A stretch of 64,000 nucleotides of DNA, taken from positions 1-64,000 of the forward strand of contig NZ_JACSPZ010000009.1 of assembly GCF_014836905.1 (NCBI RefSeq), in the 5' to 3' direction. Numbering within the stretch: the first letter of the stretch is position 1; the number at the start of each line of letters is the position of its first letter. The stretch comes from Solibacillus faecavium (lineage in GTDB: Bacteria; Bacillota; Bacilli; Bacillales_A; Planococcaceae). A program made the translations under genes and the position numbers. Positions 17,909 to 28,018 of this stretch are shown piece by piece. The notes under the pieces are model-generated. The model did no database searches and was not told where the DNA came from. It saw only the letters and a program-made list of their open reading frames with translations.

Positions 17909-18340
17909 TTAAAAATCTATATAAAAAGGGTGATTACTTTCTTCTAGGCAGCATTCGATTCTTTGTCGAAAATTACCGAATTCCACCATATTTAAAGCTT
18001 TTTCAATTGGAAAAAATCCTACTTCTAAGCTTTCGGTTGAAGTCGTACATTGCCCTCCAATAGGCTTTGCTAGAAAGAGTGTGTTACAAACTGACCTTTT
18101 TACATTTTGGAAAATTCCGCAAAACTTTATTATTTCAACATCTATACCCGTTTCCTCTTTTGTCTCCCTAATAGCAGCTTCTTTTAACGATTCACCTTCT
18201 TCTACTTGACCTCCTGGCATCTCCCAACCTCTTAAAGGTCCTTTGATTAGCAGAATTTCGTTTTGATCATTAAGAACAATTGTGGCTGCTGAAACGATAT
18301 GTTTCGGGGGTGTATAGATTTTCGTTGTACTTTGTTCCAT
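17909..18340 (-). CDS. Nudix hydrolase
   Basis: A 143-residue Nudix protein with a complete Nudix box (GG-QVEEG-E-SLKEAAI-RETKEETGI), so all metal-binding glutamates and the final glycine are present, unlike the Nudix at 1204. GPLRGWEMPGG precedes the box, typical of MutT/ADP-ribose-pyrophosphatase-like members. GAAGGAGG lies 8 nt before ATG. It is convergent with the CxCxxC gene, with only 26 nt between stops and no clear terminator. Substrate unknown. Confidence 0.88.
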   Translation of the reverse strand: MEQSTTKIYTPPKHIVSAATIVLNDQNEILLIKGPLRGWEMPGGQVEEGESLKEAAIRETKEETGIDVEIIKFCGIFQNVKRSVCNTLFLAKPIGGQCTTSTESLEVGFFPIEKALNMVEFGNFRQRIECCLEESNHPFYIDF

Positions 18341-18625
18341 TAAAAATCCTCCTTCATTATTTCAATTATTAAATAAACCTCACTTAAAATAATACCATTA
18401 TATGGTTTTTGTTAGTTTGAAATATTTCGGTAACTCCTAAGTATTATTAGTGCCTTAAATATCATGACTTCCTATTCTCCTCGTAATTCCATACATCTCC
18501 TTGAATATACACATCGTATTTTGATAAGATAATTATCTGACAATGTTACAGTCTCAAAAAAAAGTAAAAACTTAATCTTTACGCCGTGCAGTGAAGTGTA
18601 ATTGATTGACGATAGGGGGAACGAC

Positions 18626-20887
18626 ATGACGGTAAATGAAGAGTTCAAACAAGAACAGCAGCGGCTGCATGATACGGTTCATTATATGGACCAGATTTTG
18701 CATAGTTCGAAAAGAGATATTGAAACAGCACAGGAAAATATACGCTCTGCAATGACCAATGTGGAATACTTAGATTCGAGTGACAGCTTCTTAAATATTT
18801 TAATGAATACCCGCTTTTTCGAATTGGCCCGCAACCAAAAAGAAGGCTTGGAGGCAATTCGACAAAAGCCATATTTTGCAAGAATCCATTTCCAGCGTGA
18901 GCAGGAGAATGAAGAATTCCTTTATATCGGAAAAACCTCTCTTTTCCATAGCGAAACGCATGAACCGATCATTGTCGATTGGCGTTCCCCTGTTGCAAAT
19001 GTCTATTATGACGGACGGTTAGGTGAGATTACTTATGATGTTCGCGGTGAAGAACTTACGGGACATTTGTTTGCAAAGCGACAATATAAAATTGAAAATG
19101 CAAAGCTCCTAGACTATCGGGACGTCGATTTAACAACGAATGACGAGTTGCTGCAAGAGGCACTAGAAGGTAAAGCAGATGTTCGCTTAACCGAAATCGT
19201 CTCCACCATACAAAAAGAACAAAACGAAATTATTCGAGCCCATCTTCGTCAACCGATTCTCGTACAAGGAGCAGCAGGGTCAGGAAAAACAACAATTGCC
19301 CTGCACCGGATTTCATATTTCCTCTATACGATGGGTGACCATTTCAATCCCGAACAGCTCATGATTTTAGCACCAAACCGTTTATTCATTGACTATATTG
19401 CAGACGTGTTGCCTGAGCTAGGTGTTGATAAAATATGTCAAACAACTTATGCTCAATATGTACTTGATGCGGTTAATCTTAAGTTGAAGCTCCAAAATCC
19501 AAATGACCAGCTCGAACAGCTAATTGCCAATCCATCCTCCACACATGAAGGCTGGATGATTCCGAAAATGAAAGGCAGTCCCTTTTATGAGTTGATGATG
19601 AATCGCTATTTGCAGCATTACGAAGCTAAGTTAGCCGCATTATTTGATGATGTGTTTATTGAAAAATACCGAATAATGAAAGGCGACCATTTGCGAAAGC
19701 TATTCTTAGTAGAATTTCATTATATGCCTGTTGAAAAACGGCTCGAGCGCATTAAAAAAGTTATTCAGACCGAAGTAAAACGGAAAACAGCTGCTGTACT
19801 AACTACATTAAATACACGCTATGAAGACGCGATTGGCCGTGCGCTCAATGGCATGCGAGATGCAGAAAAGCGCCGTCATACTGTCACAAAACTAATCGAC
19901 GAACGTGATGACCGCATTCCAAAAATTAAACAGGAAGCAAAAACTGTCGCATCTTCTTATATGAGAAAATTCCAGAAGGCAAAAATTAAGCAACTATACC
20001 GAACATTCCTTACAAGCCGGGAATTATTATTTGAACTGGCTCCCGAATTGTCCGTTGAAGAAACAGAGTTATTTTTAGAGGCACACCAAAAAGAGCAATG
20101 GGCACTTGAAGATTTAGCAGCCCTTTTATTTTTACATGCGAAAATTAAAGGGATTGAGGATAAATGGAAAATGCGGGTCGTCTTTATTGATGAAGTGCAG
20201 GATTACAGCTACTTCCAGCTCGCTGCTTTAAAGGCGGGACTTGAAACGGATATGTTCACGATGGTTGGCGATTTAGCGCAGGGTATCCATAGCTATAGAT
20301 CTCTTACAGAATGGCAGCCGGTCCTTGAGCTTTTCCCTCGCGCAACCTATGCTACCCTTCAAAAAAGCTACCGTACGACAATTGAAATTATGGAAGTTGC
20401 CAATGCAATTTTAATGCAGATGGATGAGGACTTACCGCTCGTTGAACCCGTTGTCCGTCATGGGAAAAAGCCTGAGTTTATCACAGCGGAAAACTTTGAT
20501 GACAACATCATTAAAGACGTGCTGGCAAAAATTCGTGAAAACCGTCATCAATCCATTGCACTCATATGCAAAACAACAGATGAAGCTGTTCAATTGGTTA
20601 AACTGCTTGAAAACTCGGATATCCCTGCACAGTTGCTTGACGAAAACTCGGCAATCGATCAGCAAAAGCTTCTAGTCATCCCAAGTCATTTAGCAAAGGG
20701 ATTAGAGTTTGATGCAGTTATTCTCACGTCATTTGACACACCGTATTATGACAACCCGCTCGATCGGAAGCTTTTATATGTAGCGTTAACCCGTGCCATG
20801 CATGAACTTTATTTGATTGGTCCTTCGAAAGAGGCTTTTTTAATGAAGCCAATTAGTGCAAATATATCGGGAGAAAAGCGTATTTAA
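18626..20887 (+). CDS. helD: RNA polymerase recycling motor HelD
   Basis: A 753-residue UvrD/Rep-like superfamily 1 ATPase matching HelD, which binds RNA polymerase and removes it from stalled complexes together with delta. The N-terminal coiled-coil arm (about 1-70, EEFKQEQQRLHDTVHYMDQ) and IVDWRSPVANVYYDG are HelD hallmarks. Walker A GAAGSGKTT is at 215-223, Walker B FIDEVQD with Asp522, SYRTT near 575 and YVALTRAMHEL near the end. An in-frame start at 18602 exists, but AGGGGG sits 6 nt before ATG at 18626. It ends in an intrinsic terminator; monocistronic. Confidence 0.92.
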   Translation: MTVNEEFKQEQQRLHDTVHYMDQILHSSKRDIETAQENIRSAMTNVEYLDSSDSFLNILMNTRFFELARNQKEGLEAIRQKPYFARIHFQREQENEEFLYIGKTSLFHSETHEPIIVDWRSPVANVYYDGRLGEITYDVRGEELTGHLFAKRQYKIENAKLLDYRDVDLTTNDELLQEALEGKADVRLTEIVSTIQKEQNEIIRAHLRQPILVQGAAGSGKTTIALHRISYFLYTMGDHFNPEQLMILAPNRLFIDYIADVLPELGVDKICQTTYAQYVLDAVNLKLKLQNPNDQLEQLIANPSSTHEGWMIPKMKGSPFYELMMNRYLQHYEAKLAALFDDVFIEKYRIMKGDHLRKLFLVEFHYMPVEKRLERIKKVIQTEVKRKTAAVLTTLNTRYEDAIGRALNGMRDAEKRRHTVTKLIDERDDRIPKIKQEAKTVASSYMRKFQKAKIKQLYRTFLTSRELLFELAPELSVEETELFLEAHQKEQWALEDLAALLFLHAKIKGIEDKWKMRVVFIDEVQDYSYFQLAALKAGLETDMFTMVGDLAQGIHSYRSLTEWQPVLELFPRATYATLQKSYRTTIEIMEVANAILMQMDEDLPLVEPVVRHGKKPEFITAENFDDNIIKDVLAKIRENRHQSIALICKTTDEAVQLVKLLENSDIPAQLLDENSAIDQQKLLVIPSHLAKGLEFDAVILTSFDTPYYDNPLDRKLLYVALTRAMHELYLIGPSKEAFLMKPISANISGEKRI

Positions 20888-20919
20888 CAACGGAAATAAC
20901 AGCTTAATTAGTACAAGTT

Positions 20920-20946
20920 AACGCTTAGAAATCTGAGCGTTTTTTT
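20920..20946 (+). terminator. intrinsic terminator after helD
   Basis: A stem of AACGCTTAGA with TCTGAGCGTT (one wobble) followed by T7. Confidence 0.8.
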
Positions 20947-21132
20947 GGCGAAATATTTTACTTTCCTTATTGAACTATAGTCCAAACTACTTCATACCTT
21001 ATTCTTTAATTCTAATGATATCTCCTCTTCAAATAGGATTTTTGGAAAGGGTTGTAGAATTATATTCTTTATTGAAAGAAAAGCAAATCATCTTAGTTAC
21101 TAGTTGTTCAGATAAATAATAGGGGTGATGAA

Positions 21133-21612
21133 ATGGGTGTTATAGTTATTGCTTTAATTTTCTTATATGGTTTTATTTTGTTCAGAAATGGTATCGCTTT
21201 AAATAATGTAACGATTGAATTTACCATCTTATACGTAGCATGCTCATTGACCATCCTTTTATTTTGGAAAGCACGAAAAGGGATTTCTAAAAAGATTGGC
21301 ATTGTTATTTGTGCCTTGTTGATTATACAAACAGGGCTTATTAGTTATTATGCATATGATAGACATTCGGATCGATTAATAAATGAACAGCATCGCTTGT
21401 TAGTCATTTTAGGGAGTTCCACTGACTATCAAAAATTAAACTTGAGTTATCACGATATTGAAAAAATAAATATAGTTGGAGATGCGAAGCAAGGTAATTT
21501 TCATCACCCATTGGATTATATAATTGAACTAAAAGTTAAAAATGAAAATAAAATTTATCAATTTCAATGTAAAGGACAAGGACCTTGGTGCGAGGAAATG
21601 GGATTAAACTAA
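21133..21612 (+). CDS. small membrane protein of unknown function
   Basis: A 159-residue protein with three hydrophobic segments in the first ~75 residues (about 1-17, 28-44, 54-74) and a polar C-terminal domain. The family is not recognised. AGGGGTG lies 5 nt before ATG. It stands alone between helD and the GNAT gene. Confidence 0.65.
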   Translation: MGVIVIALIFLYGFILFRNGIALNNVTIEFTILYVACSLTILLFWKARKGISKKIGIVICALLIIQTGLISYYAYDRHSDRLINEQHRLLVILGSSTDYQKLNLSYHDIEKINIVGDAKQGNFHHPLDYIIELKVKNENKIYQFQCKGQGPWCEEMGLN

Positions 21613-21719
21613 CTGCTCAGTTAGTTGGAGAACATAGCCTTACTATAGATTTCCCATCTCTTTCTAATATCTAATTAGCAAGTATTGTAACAACGGAATT
21701 AACGAAGGCACATAAATTT

Positions 21720-21807
21720 ATGCGATGCTACTGATTCCTGTGCTAATTGCGTTTGTCTATATATAGCTCGTGAAGCAACAACGAAAACAAGGACACAATT
21801 CATAGAC
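21720..21807 (+). pseudogene. possible remnant of a membrane-protein gene
   Basis: A short plus-strand frame reads MLLIPVLIAFVYI, a stop, then LVKQQRKQGHNS and another stop: the look of a broken hydrophobic protein end. There is no start context or homologue that I can name, so this is weak. Confidence 0.2.
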
Positions 21808-21832
21808 GAATTGTGCCCTTAAATATTATTTT
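21791..21832. terminator. bidirectional terminator candidate
   Basis: An 11-bp stem with one mismatch (GGACACAATTC with GAATTGTGCCC), loop ATAGAC, followed by AT/T-rich sequence on the plus side and TTGTTTTC on the minus side. It most likely serves the GNAT gene ending at 21887. Confidence 0.6.
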
Positions 21833-21886
21833 TAAAATTATTTTCTCCCTATTAACTGAAGCACTCAGTAAAGTTTTCTCATTTTC

Positions 21887-22759
21887 TTACCCAATATAAA
21901 TATAATAATCCAATTGTGACGACTTCATAAATCCGGCTTTTTCATATACGCGGAGTGCACCCATATTTTCAATCTCTACATCAAGTAAAATAGTTTTATC
22001 ACCTGAACGGATTGCATAGTCCTTCACGAAGTTTAAAATTTGCGTACCAACGCCTTGGCGCTGTTTCTTCGGTGATACTGCAAACGCAGTAATCCATTGC
22101 ACTTCCCCTTCTTTACGGGTTGTCACAGTTCCAACTACTTCCCCATCCATTTCGGCTGTCCACATTACTAAGCCTTCTGTCGTCGTATTAAACTCAATTA
22201 ACTCCAATGATTCTTCACGTATATCGCCAAAAGCATCACTAAAAATTGAAATGAGCGCTTCCGTATCTTTTTGCATGAAAGGACGTAAAGTCACCGCCCC
22301 TTTATTCTCCATAACTTCCGCATGAGCCTCTAAAGTTGCCTCAGAAAAACTGTATAAATACCCATTTTGCTCTAAAAACTCTTTTCCGTATTTAGAACCT
22401 TCCATTACAAGAGCAAGCTCCCCTTCACTTTTTCGTACCGCCATTCCTTCTTTTAGCACATTTAAAATGGCGGTTCCAATTCCAAGCTGACGGTACATTG
22501 GGGCAACTAGCATCGACCATTCATACGTATTTAAGCCCATTAGATCCACAGCAGTTCCTGCCCCAACTAATAGATTTTTTTCATCATCATATACTAGTAC
22601 ATAAAACCCGCGTGTTTCATAACTTTTAGCAATTGTTAAATTCATTACCTGATTTAATAGGATGCCATCACAAACAGCGGCTGTTTTACATAAGTTTTGT
22701 ACTTCTTCATATGTTTCTTGATCTAAAGGAAACGACACGGTAATTGCCGATAAATTCAT
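21887..22759 (-). CDS. tandem GNAT N-acetyltransferase
   Basis: A 290-residue protein with two GNAT folds. The N-terminal half has YRQLGIGTAIL (about 91-101), and the C-terminal half has the stronger acetyl-CoA loop KKQRQGVGTQIL followed by NMGALRVYEKAGF. It transfers an acetyl group from acetyl-CoA to an unidentified amine. GGAG lies 8 nt before ATG. The second domain looks catalytic; the first may be structural. Monocistronic. Confidence 0.88.
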   Translation of the reverse strand: MNLSAITVSFPLDQETYEEVQNLCKTAAVCDGILLNQVMNLTIAKSYETRGFYVLVYDDEKNLLVGAGTAVDLMGLNTYEWSMLVAPMYRQLGIGTAILNVLKEGMAVRKSEGELALVMEGSKYGKEFLEQNGYLYSFSEATLEAHAEVMENKGAVTLRPFMQKDTEALISIFSDAFGDIREESLELIEFNTTTEGLVMWTAEMDGEVVGTVTTRKEGEVQWITAFAVSPKKQRQGVGTQILNFVKDYAIRSGDKTILLDVEIENMGALRVYEKAGFMKSSQLDYYIYIG

Positions 22760-23092
22760 TCTTTCTACTCCAATTCTATCTTCTATAATGTTTCTATTTT
22801 AGTAAAGCTCACGTAGTTACGCAACAATAGCGCGCAATTATCAATTTTAAAATGATTTACAAAATTATTCTCTTATTTTTTTCTTATTTATACCATGATG
22901 ATAAGAGTACGACATTCTATTGATGCCAAATATAAGAAATATGTATAATTTTAACTATCCTTCTTATAAAATTGAGGTATAATAATCCTATTAAACGCTT
23001 ATATATAAATATAAAAGATTTTTTTTAATGACCAATGGATGTTGCCTCATTATAATTATAGTAATAATTTATTAAATAAGGAGATTTAAAGT
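22760..23092. other. AT-rich intergenic spacer
   Basis: A divergent promoter region between the GNAT and EAL-protein genes. A TATAAT at 22978-22983 could serve the EAL gene but lacks a good -35 hexamer. No riboswitch (including c-di-GMP types) or gene was recognised. Confidence 0.4.
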
Positions 23093-25096
23093 ATGATAAA
23101 CGAGCAAACCCTTTCTACTAATATTGAACCAATACTAGTTACTCCCTTCCCTTCTTTTATACTTCTACCAAATGGAACAATTGTTAAAGGAAATTTTCAT
23201 CATTTTGACTACTCAGAAGCCGAGACTAAAGAACTAAAAGAAAACCCTGTTTACAACACTCTTTTTTCAGAAATAAGTAACGAGACAGTGGAGTCCATCT
23301 TAACAAGTACTGTAGCTTTATGCTTACACAATGTTCCAATATTGATGAAGGGTGAGGCTTCCAAAATATGTACAGTTTATACAAAACCTATCCTCTTCGA
23401 AAATAAGGAAGCTATTTTCATTTTATGTGTTCCTAATGAAGAAATGCGTTTAGTAGATGACGAACTGCAACATTTAATCGATTTAAAGAGTGGTATTCAG
23501 CAATCCTTTATGACTGTGACACTCGATCAGGATGGTTTTATCATACAAACCAACCAGCAGTTTTTAAAGGCAAGCCATTGGACACCAAAGCGGGTTCTCG
23601 GCAAAACGTTTTGGCAGCTATTTCCAAATAATGGCGATTCCGAAAAGGTCGCTTTGGAAATTTGGAAAACAGTACAAAGTGGGCAAATCTGGCAAGGTGA
23701 TGTAGAAAAGGTGACAAAGGACGACGAACATTATTGGGTTCATTTAACCGCCATTCCTATGCTTGGACCTGCACCAGAGCTAAATCAATATTTCCTTATC
23801 GAACGAAACATTACAAAGGAAAAAGCGATTCAGTTCCAGCTCGAAAAAATCGCCTATATTGATACTGAAACAGGGTTAATGAATGTGCACCGCCTTGCAC
23901 AAGTAATCGATGAAATGATTCAGGAAGATCGTCACTTTTCATTTGTTTACTTAAGCATCGATAAATTCTATACCATTAAAGATCTGCATGATGATTGTGC
24001 AGAGAAATCACTTATCATGGAATTCACAAAGCGACTGAAAATGTATTTCCAAGATAGTACAATGGCCCGCATTAACGAAAACGATTTTGTTGTGATAACA
24101 CCTCTGCCTGAATGGTTTACACAAGGTTTCCTAAGTTATTTACAGCAAAACCCAATATACAATGGAAATGTTGCTGTTCCCCTTTCCGTAAGCGGTGGCA
24201 TTACTCGCTACCCTGAAGACCAATTGACATTTACACATCTGATGAAGGCATCATTGGCTTCCATTACGTCTGTACGTAATGCTGGTGGTGACCGAATTGT
24301 TTCCTTGTCAAAATCTTCACATGTTACATTGAATCGTAACTCAATCATAGAAAAGCGGTTATTACTGGCATTGGATCAGAAAAATTTACATGTTCTTTAC
24401 CAGCCACAGCTCGATGTAAAAACTGGGAAATTTACAGGAGTGGAAGCTTTAGTTCGCTGGGATGATGAGGAAATTGGTGTTGTCTCTCCTGATGAATTAA
24501 TTCCAATAGCAGAGGAAACAGGTCTAATTAATAATATCGGTTCATTTATGCTCGAAAAGGCATGTGAGCAAGCCGTTCTTTGGAAAAAGGCTGGTCATAA
24601 TATTAAAGTAAGTATTAACTCTTCTGTCCGTGAGTTCCGTGACAAAAACATGGCAAAATCAATTTTAGCTACTCTTGAACGTACAGGTTGCCCTGCTAGT
24701 TTATTGCAAATCGAAATTACCGAAAAATTTGCTTTGGAAGCAGAAGCTGAAACTAGCATCATTAAACAGATGCGCACGCTTGAGAACGAAGGAATTGTTT
24801 TTGCATTAGATGACTTTGGTACGGGCTACGGCTCATTCCGTTATATGCAGCTATTGCCGATTTCCATTTTGAAAATCGATCAAACTTTCATCCGCTCACT
24901 GAAGTTTGAAAAAACGCAGCAGCTTGTAAATGGCATGGTTCAGCTTGGCAAATCGATGAATTTAACAGTCGTTGCAGAAGGTGTAGAAACAGAAGAACAA
25001 AAAGATTTCCTAACAAATATTGGCTGCGATATTTTACAAGGATACTTTATTAGTAAACCAAGCTCTTCTAATGGCATTTCATCTTTACTTGTATAG
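23093..25096 (+). CDS. PAS-GGDEF-EAL c-di-GMP phosphodiesterase
   Basis: A 667-residue cytoplasmic signalling protein: an N-terminal region without TM segments, a PAS domain (about 135-250), a GGDEF-like domain and a C-terminal EAL domain. The GGDEF signature is replaced by INENDF (327-332), so diguanylate cyclase activity is not expected; the domain may bind GTP. The EAL domain looks active: EAL at 451-453 in VEALVRW, DDFGTGYGSF, LKIDQTFI and VVAEGVETEEQ are intact. It should hydrolyse c-di-GMP and thereby influence motility or biofilm. AAGGAG lies 8 nt before ATG. It shares a strong terminator with the convergent exporter genes. Confidence 0.9.
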   Translation: MINEQTLSTNIEPILVTPFPSFILLPNGTIVKGNFHHFDYSEAETKELKENPVYNTLFSEISNETVESILTSTVALCLHNVPILMKGEASKICTVYTKPILFENKEAIFILCVPNEEMRLVDDELQHLIDLKSGIQQSFMTVTLDQDGFIIQTNQQFLKASHWTPKRVLGKTFWQLFPNNGDSEKVALEIWKTVQSGQIWQGDVEKVTKDDEHYWVHLTAIPMLGPAPELNQYFLIERNITKEKAIQFQLEKIAYIDTETGLMNVHRLAQVIDEMIQEDRHFSFVYLSIDKFYTIKDLHDDCAEKSLIMEFTKRLKMYFQDSTMARINENDFVVITPLPEWFTQGFLSYLQQNPIYNGNVAVPLSVSGGITRYPEDQLTFTHLMKASLASITSVRNAGGDRIVSLSKSSHVTLNRNSIIEKRLLLALDQKNLHVLYQPQLDVKTGKFTGVEALVRWDDEEIGVVSPDELIPIAEETGLINNIGSFMLEKACEQAVLWKKAGHNIKVSINSSVREFRDKNMAKSILATLERTGCPASLLQIEITEKFALEAEAETSIIKQMRTLENEGIVFALDDFGTGYGSFRYMQLLPISILKIDQTFIRSLKFEKTQQLVNGMVQLGKSMNLTVVAEGVETEEQKDFLTNIGCDILQGYFISKPSSSNGISSLLV

Positions 25097-25104
25097 CAAT
25101 AATA

Positions 25105-25150
25105 AAGAAGCTCGTAAGGCTACTGTAAAACAGTGCCTTACGAGCTTCTT
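25105..25150. terminator. bidirectional intrinsic terminator
   Basis: A 14-bp perfect stem (GAAGCTCGTAAGGC with its complement) plus an inner ACTGT/ACAGT pairing, followed by T7. The stop codon of the minus-strand exporter gene lies inside the right arm. Confidence 0.88.
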
Positions 25151-25626
25151 TTTTTCGATTTCATAAAGGATTGCATTGAAGTCTTCCCCTGGCTCAATAG
25201 TCGGAAAATAATTTGCATAAATACTTCTGCGAAAACAAGTCCCATCGCGATGGCTCCAGAGATCATAAATGCCCGCATCCCATTTTGCAGACCCATAATA
25301 TAATCGAGTTCCATAACGTTTCGCATTGTATTGTAGGCTATTCCACCAGGCACAAGCGGAATAATTCCTGAAACACTAAAAATAATCATGGGCATTCTAA
25401 ATTTGCGCGCAAAGAAATACGCTACTAATGACACAACAAATGCCCCTAAAAACGAGGCTTGTACCTCATCGACTCCGATTTCAATCATGACGTAATAGAT
25501 TGCCCAACCAACTGCACCGACAAAGCCACATGCTGGAATTGTTTTTGTAGGCGCATTAAAAATGACACCAAAGCACGCTGTTGCAACGAAACTAATAACG
25601 ATTTGAATAAGAACACTATCCAACAT
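25138..25626 (-). CDS. threonine/serine exporter subunit (ThrE_2/YjjB type)
   Basis: A 162-residue membrane protein with about five hydrophobic helices, matching the ThrE_2 (YjjB-like) half of the split threonine/serine exporter: APTKTIPACGFVGAVGW and GIIPLVPGGIAYNTM are family signatures. AGGAGG lies about 7 nt before ATG. It follows the YjjP-like gene by 50 nt on the same strand; both halves are needed for export in characterised relatives. Its last codons are encoded within the terminator stem. Confidence 0.88.
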   Translation of the reverse strand: MLDSVLIQIVISFVATACFGVIFNAPTKTIPACGFVGAVGWAIYYVMIEIGVDEVQASFLGAFVVSLVAYFFARKFRMPMIIFSVSGIIPLVPGGIAYNTMRNVMELDYIMGLQNGMRAFMISGAIAMGLVFAEVFMQIIFRLLSQGKTSMQSFMKSKKRSS

Positions 25627-25676
25627 CCAGCTTTCCTCCTATTCCAATATTGCAAAGTTTACTGACAGTCAAAGTT

Positions 25677-26423
25677 TTAGAAGGACAGAACAAGTGCAAT
25701 TCCTGAGCCAATCGCAAACGCTGTTAAAAAAGCTTCGGCTCCCTTTGCCATCCCTGCTGTAAAATGCCCAGCCATCATATCTCGTACCGCATTTGTAATG
25801 AGCAAACCAGGAACAAGTGGCATAACTGAGCCAATAATAATTTTATCGATTTCTGTACCATATCCATAATAGACTGCAAAAGATGCCACAACACCAATAG
25901 CCACCGCAGCAAGAAATTCCGAGAAAAATTTTACGCGCGTCATATTATGAATGATGGTAACGATATATAAACCTAACCCTCCTGCAATAAAAGCAGCTGG
26001 AATGTCACTTACAGTCCCCTTAAACAGCAGTAAAAAGGCACCGCTCGCTATACTCGCAGCAAGGACCTGAATGGCTATTGGAAGGAAATAATTCGTTTTT
26101 TCTATTTTCTTCAATTCTTCATATGCTTGTTCAATTGATATAAGGTGGGATGTAAGCTTACGCGAAACATTATTGACAAGAGCAATTCGGTGTAAGTCCG
26201 TAATTCTTGTTGGAATCGATGTAATTCGAGTAGGTTGCGTTTTACCAAGAGAAAAAATAATTCCTGTTGGCGTTACGTAGCTTTGTGCATCCATCATGTT
26301 TTGAGAACGGGCCATACGTAGCATCGTGTCTTCCACTCGATACGTTTCCGCACCACTTTCAATCATGATACGGCCTGCAAGTAAAAAGCAGTCTATTGCC
26401 ATTTCAGTATGTTCATTATCCAT
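25677..26423 (-). CDS. threonine/serine exporter subunit (ThrE/YjjP type)
   Basis: A 248-residue partner of the preceding protein. The soluble N-terminal part (AGRIMIESGAETYRVEDTM, about 17-35, and TPTGIIFSLG) is the ThrE/DUF1212 domain, followed by about five TM helices with GSVMPLVPGLLITNAVRDMM. GGAGG lies about 9 nt before ATG. Together with the downstream gene it forms a two-component ThrE-type exporter of threonine/serine or related small acids. Confidence 0.9.
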   Translation of the reverse strand: MDNEHTEMAIDCFLLAGRIMIESGAETYRVEDTMLRMARSQNMMDAQSYVTPTGIIFSLGKTQPTRITSIPTRITDLHRIALVNNVSRKLTSHLISIEQAYEELKKIEKTNYFLPIAIQVLAASIASGAFLLLFKGTVSDIPAAFIAGGLGLYIVTIIHNMTRVKFFSEFLAAVAIGVVASFAVYYGYGTEIDKIIIGSVMPLVPGLLITNAVRDMMAGHFTAGMAKGAEAFLTAFAIGSGIALVLSF

Positions 26424-26569
26424 ACGATGGACCTCCTTCCACTTCTTAGCTCATATTACTTGAAGCACCATTAAAATAACAGCCTTTTTTCATACAATAT
26501 ATGCTACTATGATAGTGTATTTTCTAAAATGATTAATAAATTTAATATATTTTTTATAGCTTTACTTAG

Positions 26570-28006
26570 ATGTCTATTTTTAATAGAAAGGAACCGAAGT
26601 ACATCATGTCAAACCCTTACAGAAAACGCCGCGGTCCTTGGATTGATTTAACCCTTATTAGCTCTATCATTATACTGGGAGCTATTACTGTCTATTTAAC
26701 AGTTTTGAGTGATAACCCACTTTTCCCGAGTAGTGAGGAGACATCTGCAAAAGAGCACGATTCTACTACAAGCGTAGAGCCATCAACTTTTCCTGGTGTA
26801 AAGATTGTCACAGACATTTCGAATGATGATAAGATCCCTTTCGTAATTCAATATCCACTTACAGAATACAAAACGTTCAATCAAGCGGTCACTACGTATA
26901 TCGAAGAATCGAAAGAATATTACATAAGCATGATGCGTCTACAGCAAAATGAAAAACAATTATCCGGCGAACTAAATATTAGCCTTGATACTTTTGAGTA
27001 TGACCATTACTACTCCTTCGTATTAACAAATAAGACAATTTTAAATGCAGTAGAGCAACAGACAACAATCACAACATTTTTAATTGACAATGAAACCGGT
27101 GAATTATTCGATATTCGTACACTCCTGAATGAAGATCTAAAAAGTTTAGAAACCTTTGCTGCACATGTTCAATCTGAAATGGTAAAGAACACAACCTATA
27201 AAGATTATATTAAGGAAAAAGAGCTTGCTTCTGCGACTCAACCGAAATGGCGATTATTTAAGCGCTTTGCATTAAAGGGAGATTCCCTCATTATTTACTT
27301 TAATGAAGGAGAAGTGACAGAACTTGAAGCAGGAATGCCAACAGTGGAAATGTCTCTATCATTCATTAACCCACTTTTAGCCTCAGATTTCCAAATTGAG
27401 ATGCAGGCAGAGGAAACAATTATTCCGAAAAATGATAAGAACCCTTCAAAAAAACGAATTGCCCTTACGTTTGATGATGGACCACACCCAGAAGTAACGA
27501 AACAGATTTTAGAACTCTTAGAAAAATATGATGCAAAGGCAACTTTCTTCATGCTTGGCAGCCGTGTTCAATATTATCCTGGATTGGTACGTAAAGTGCG
27601 TCAAGCTGGTCATGAAATTGGTAACCATTCGTGGACACACGGTGTTTTAACGAAAATGTCTCCATCGGAAATTCAAAAAGAGTATGAATCTACAGAACAG
27701 GCCATTAAAAGTGCGATTAGTGAAAACTCAACTGTATTCCGTCCGCCATATGGAGCGGTTAATGATGAAGTACGTAAGCTTATCCCATGTAAAACGGTTA
27801 ACTGGACAATTGATACCCTCGATTGGAAACACCGTGACTCAGAAAAACTTCTGCCAATGCTAAAAGATGGATTACATAACAATGCGATTGTATTAATGCA
27901 TGATATCCACCAATCAACTGCAGACGGATTGGAGCCAGTACTCGCTTATTTACAAGATGAGGGCTACGAGTTTTTAACTGTTACTGAAATTTTGAAGTAT
28001 CACTAG
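26570..28006 (+). CDS. PdaC-like polysaccharide deacetylase
   Basis: A 478-residue extracytoplasmic enzyme. Basic N terminus, one TM anchor (about 25-45), a ~230-residue DUF4163/DUF3298-like domain, then a NodB deacetylase domain with TFDDGPHP, metal-binding GNHSWTH, RPPYG, DTLDWKHR and LMHDIH, all catalytic motifs intact. The architecture equals Bacillus PdaC, which deacetylates peptidoglycan or chitin oligomers. The start at 26570 has no good binding site; the ATG at 26606 follows AAAGGA at a rather long distance, so the exact start is uncertain. Convergent with pxpA across repeat copy 2. Confidence 0.9.
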   Translation: MSIFNRKEPKYIMSNPYRKRRGPWIDLTLISSIIILGAITVYLTVLSDNPLFPSSEETSAKEHDSTTSVEPSTFPGVKIVTDISNDDKIPFVIQYPLTEYKTFNQAVTTYIEESKEYYISMMRLQQNEKQLSGELNISLDTFEYDHYYSFVLTNKTILNAVEQQTTITTFLIDNETGELFDIRTLLNEDLKSLETFAAHVQSEMVKNTTYKDYIKEKELASATQPKWRLFKRFALKGDSLIIYFNEGEVTELEAGMPTVEMSLSFINPLLASDFQIEMQAEETIIPKNDKNPSKKRIALTFDDGPHPEVTKQILELLEKYDAKATFFMLGSRVQYYPGLVRKVRQAGHEIGNHSWTHGVLTKMSPSEIQKEYESTEQAIKSAISENSTVFRPPYGAVNDEVRKLIPCKTVNWTIDTLDWKHRDSEKLLPMLKDGLHNNAIVLMHDIHQSTADGLEPVLAYLQDEGYEFLTVTEILKYH

Positions 28007-28018
28007 AATATGACGAAA

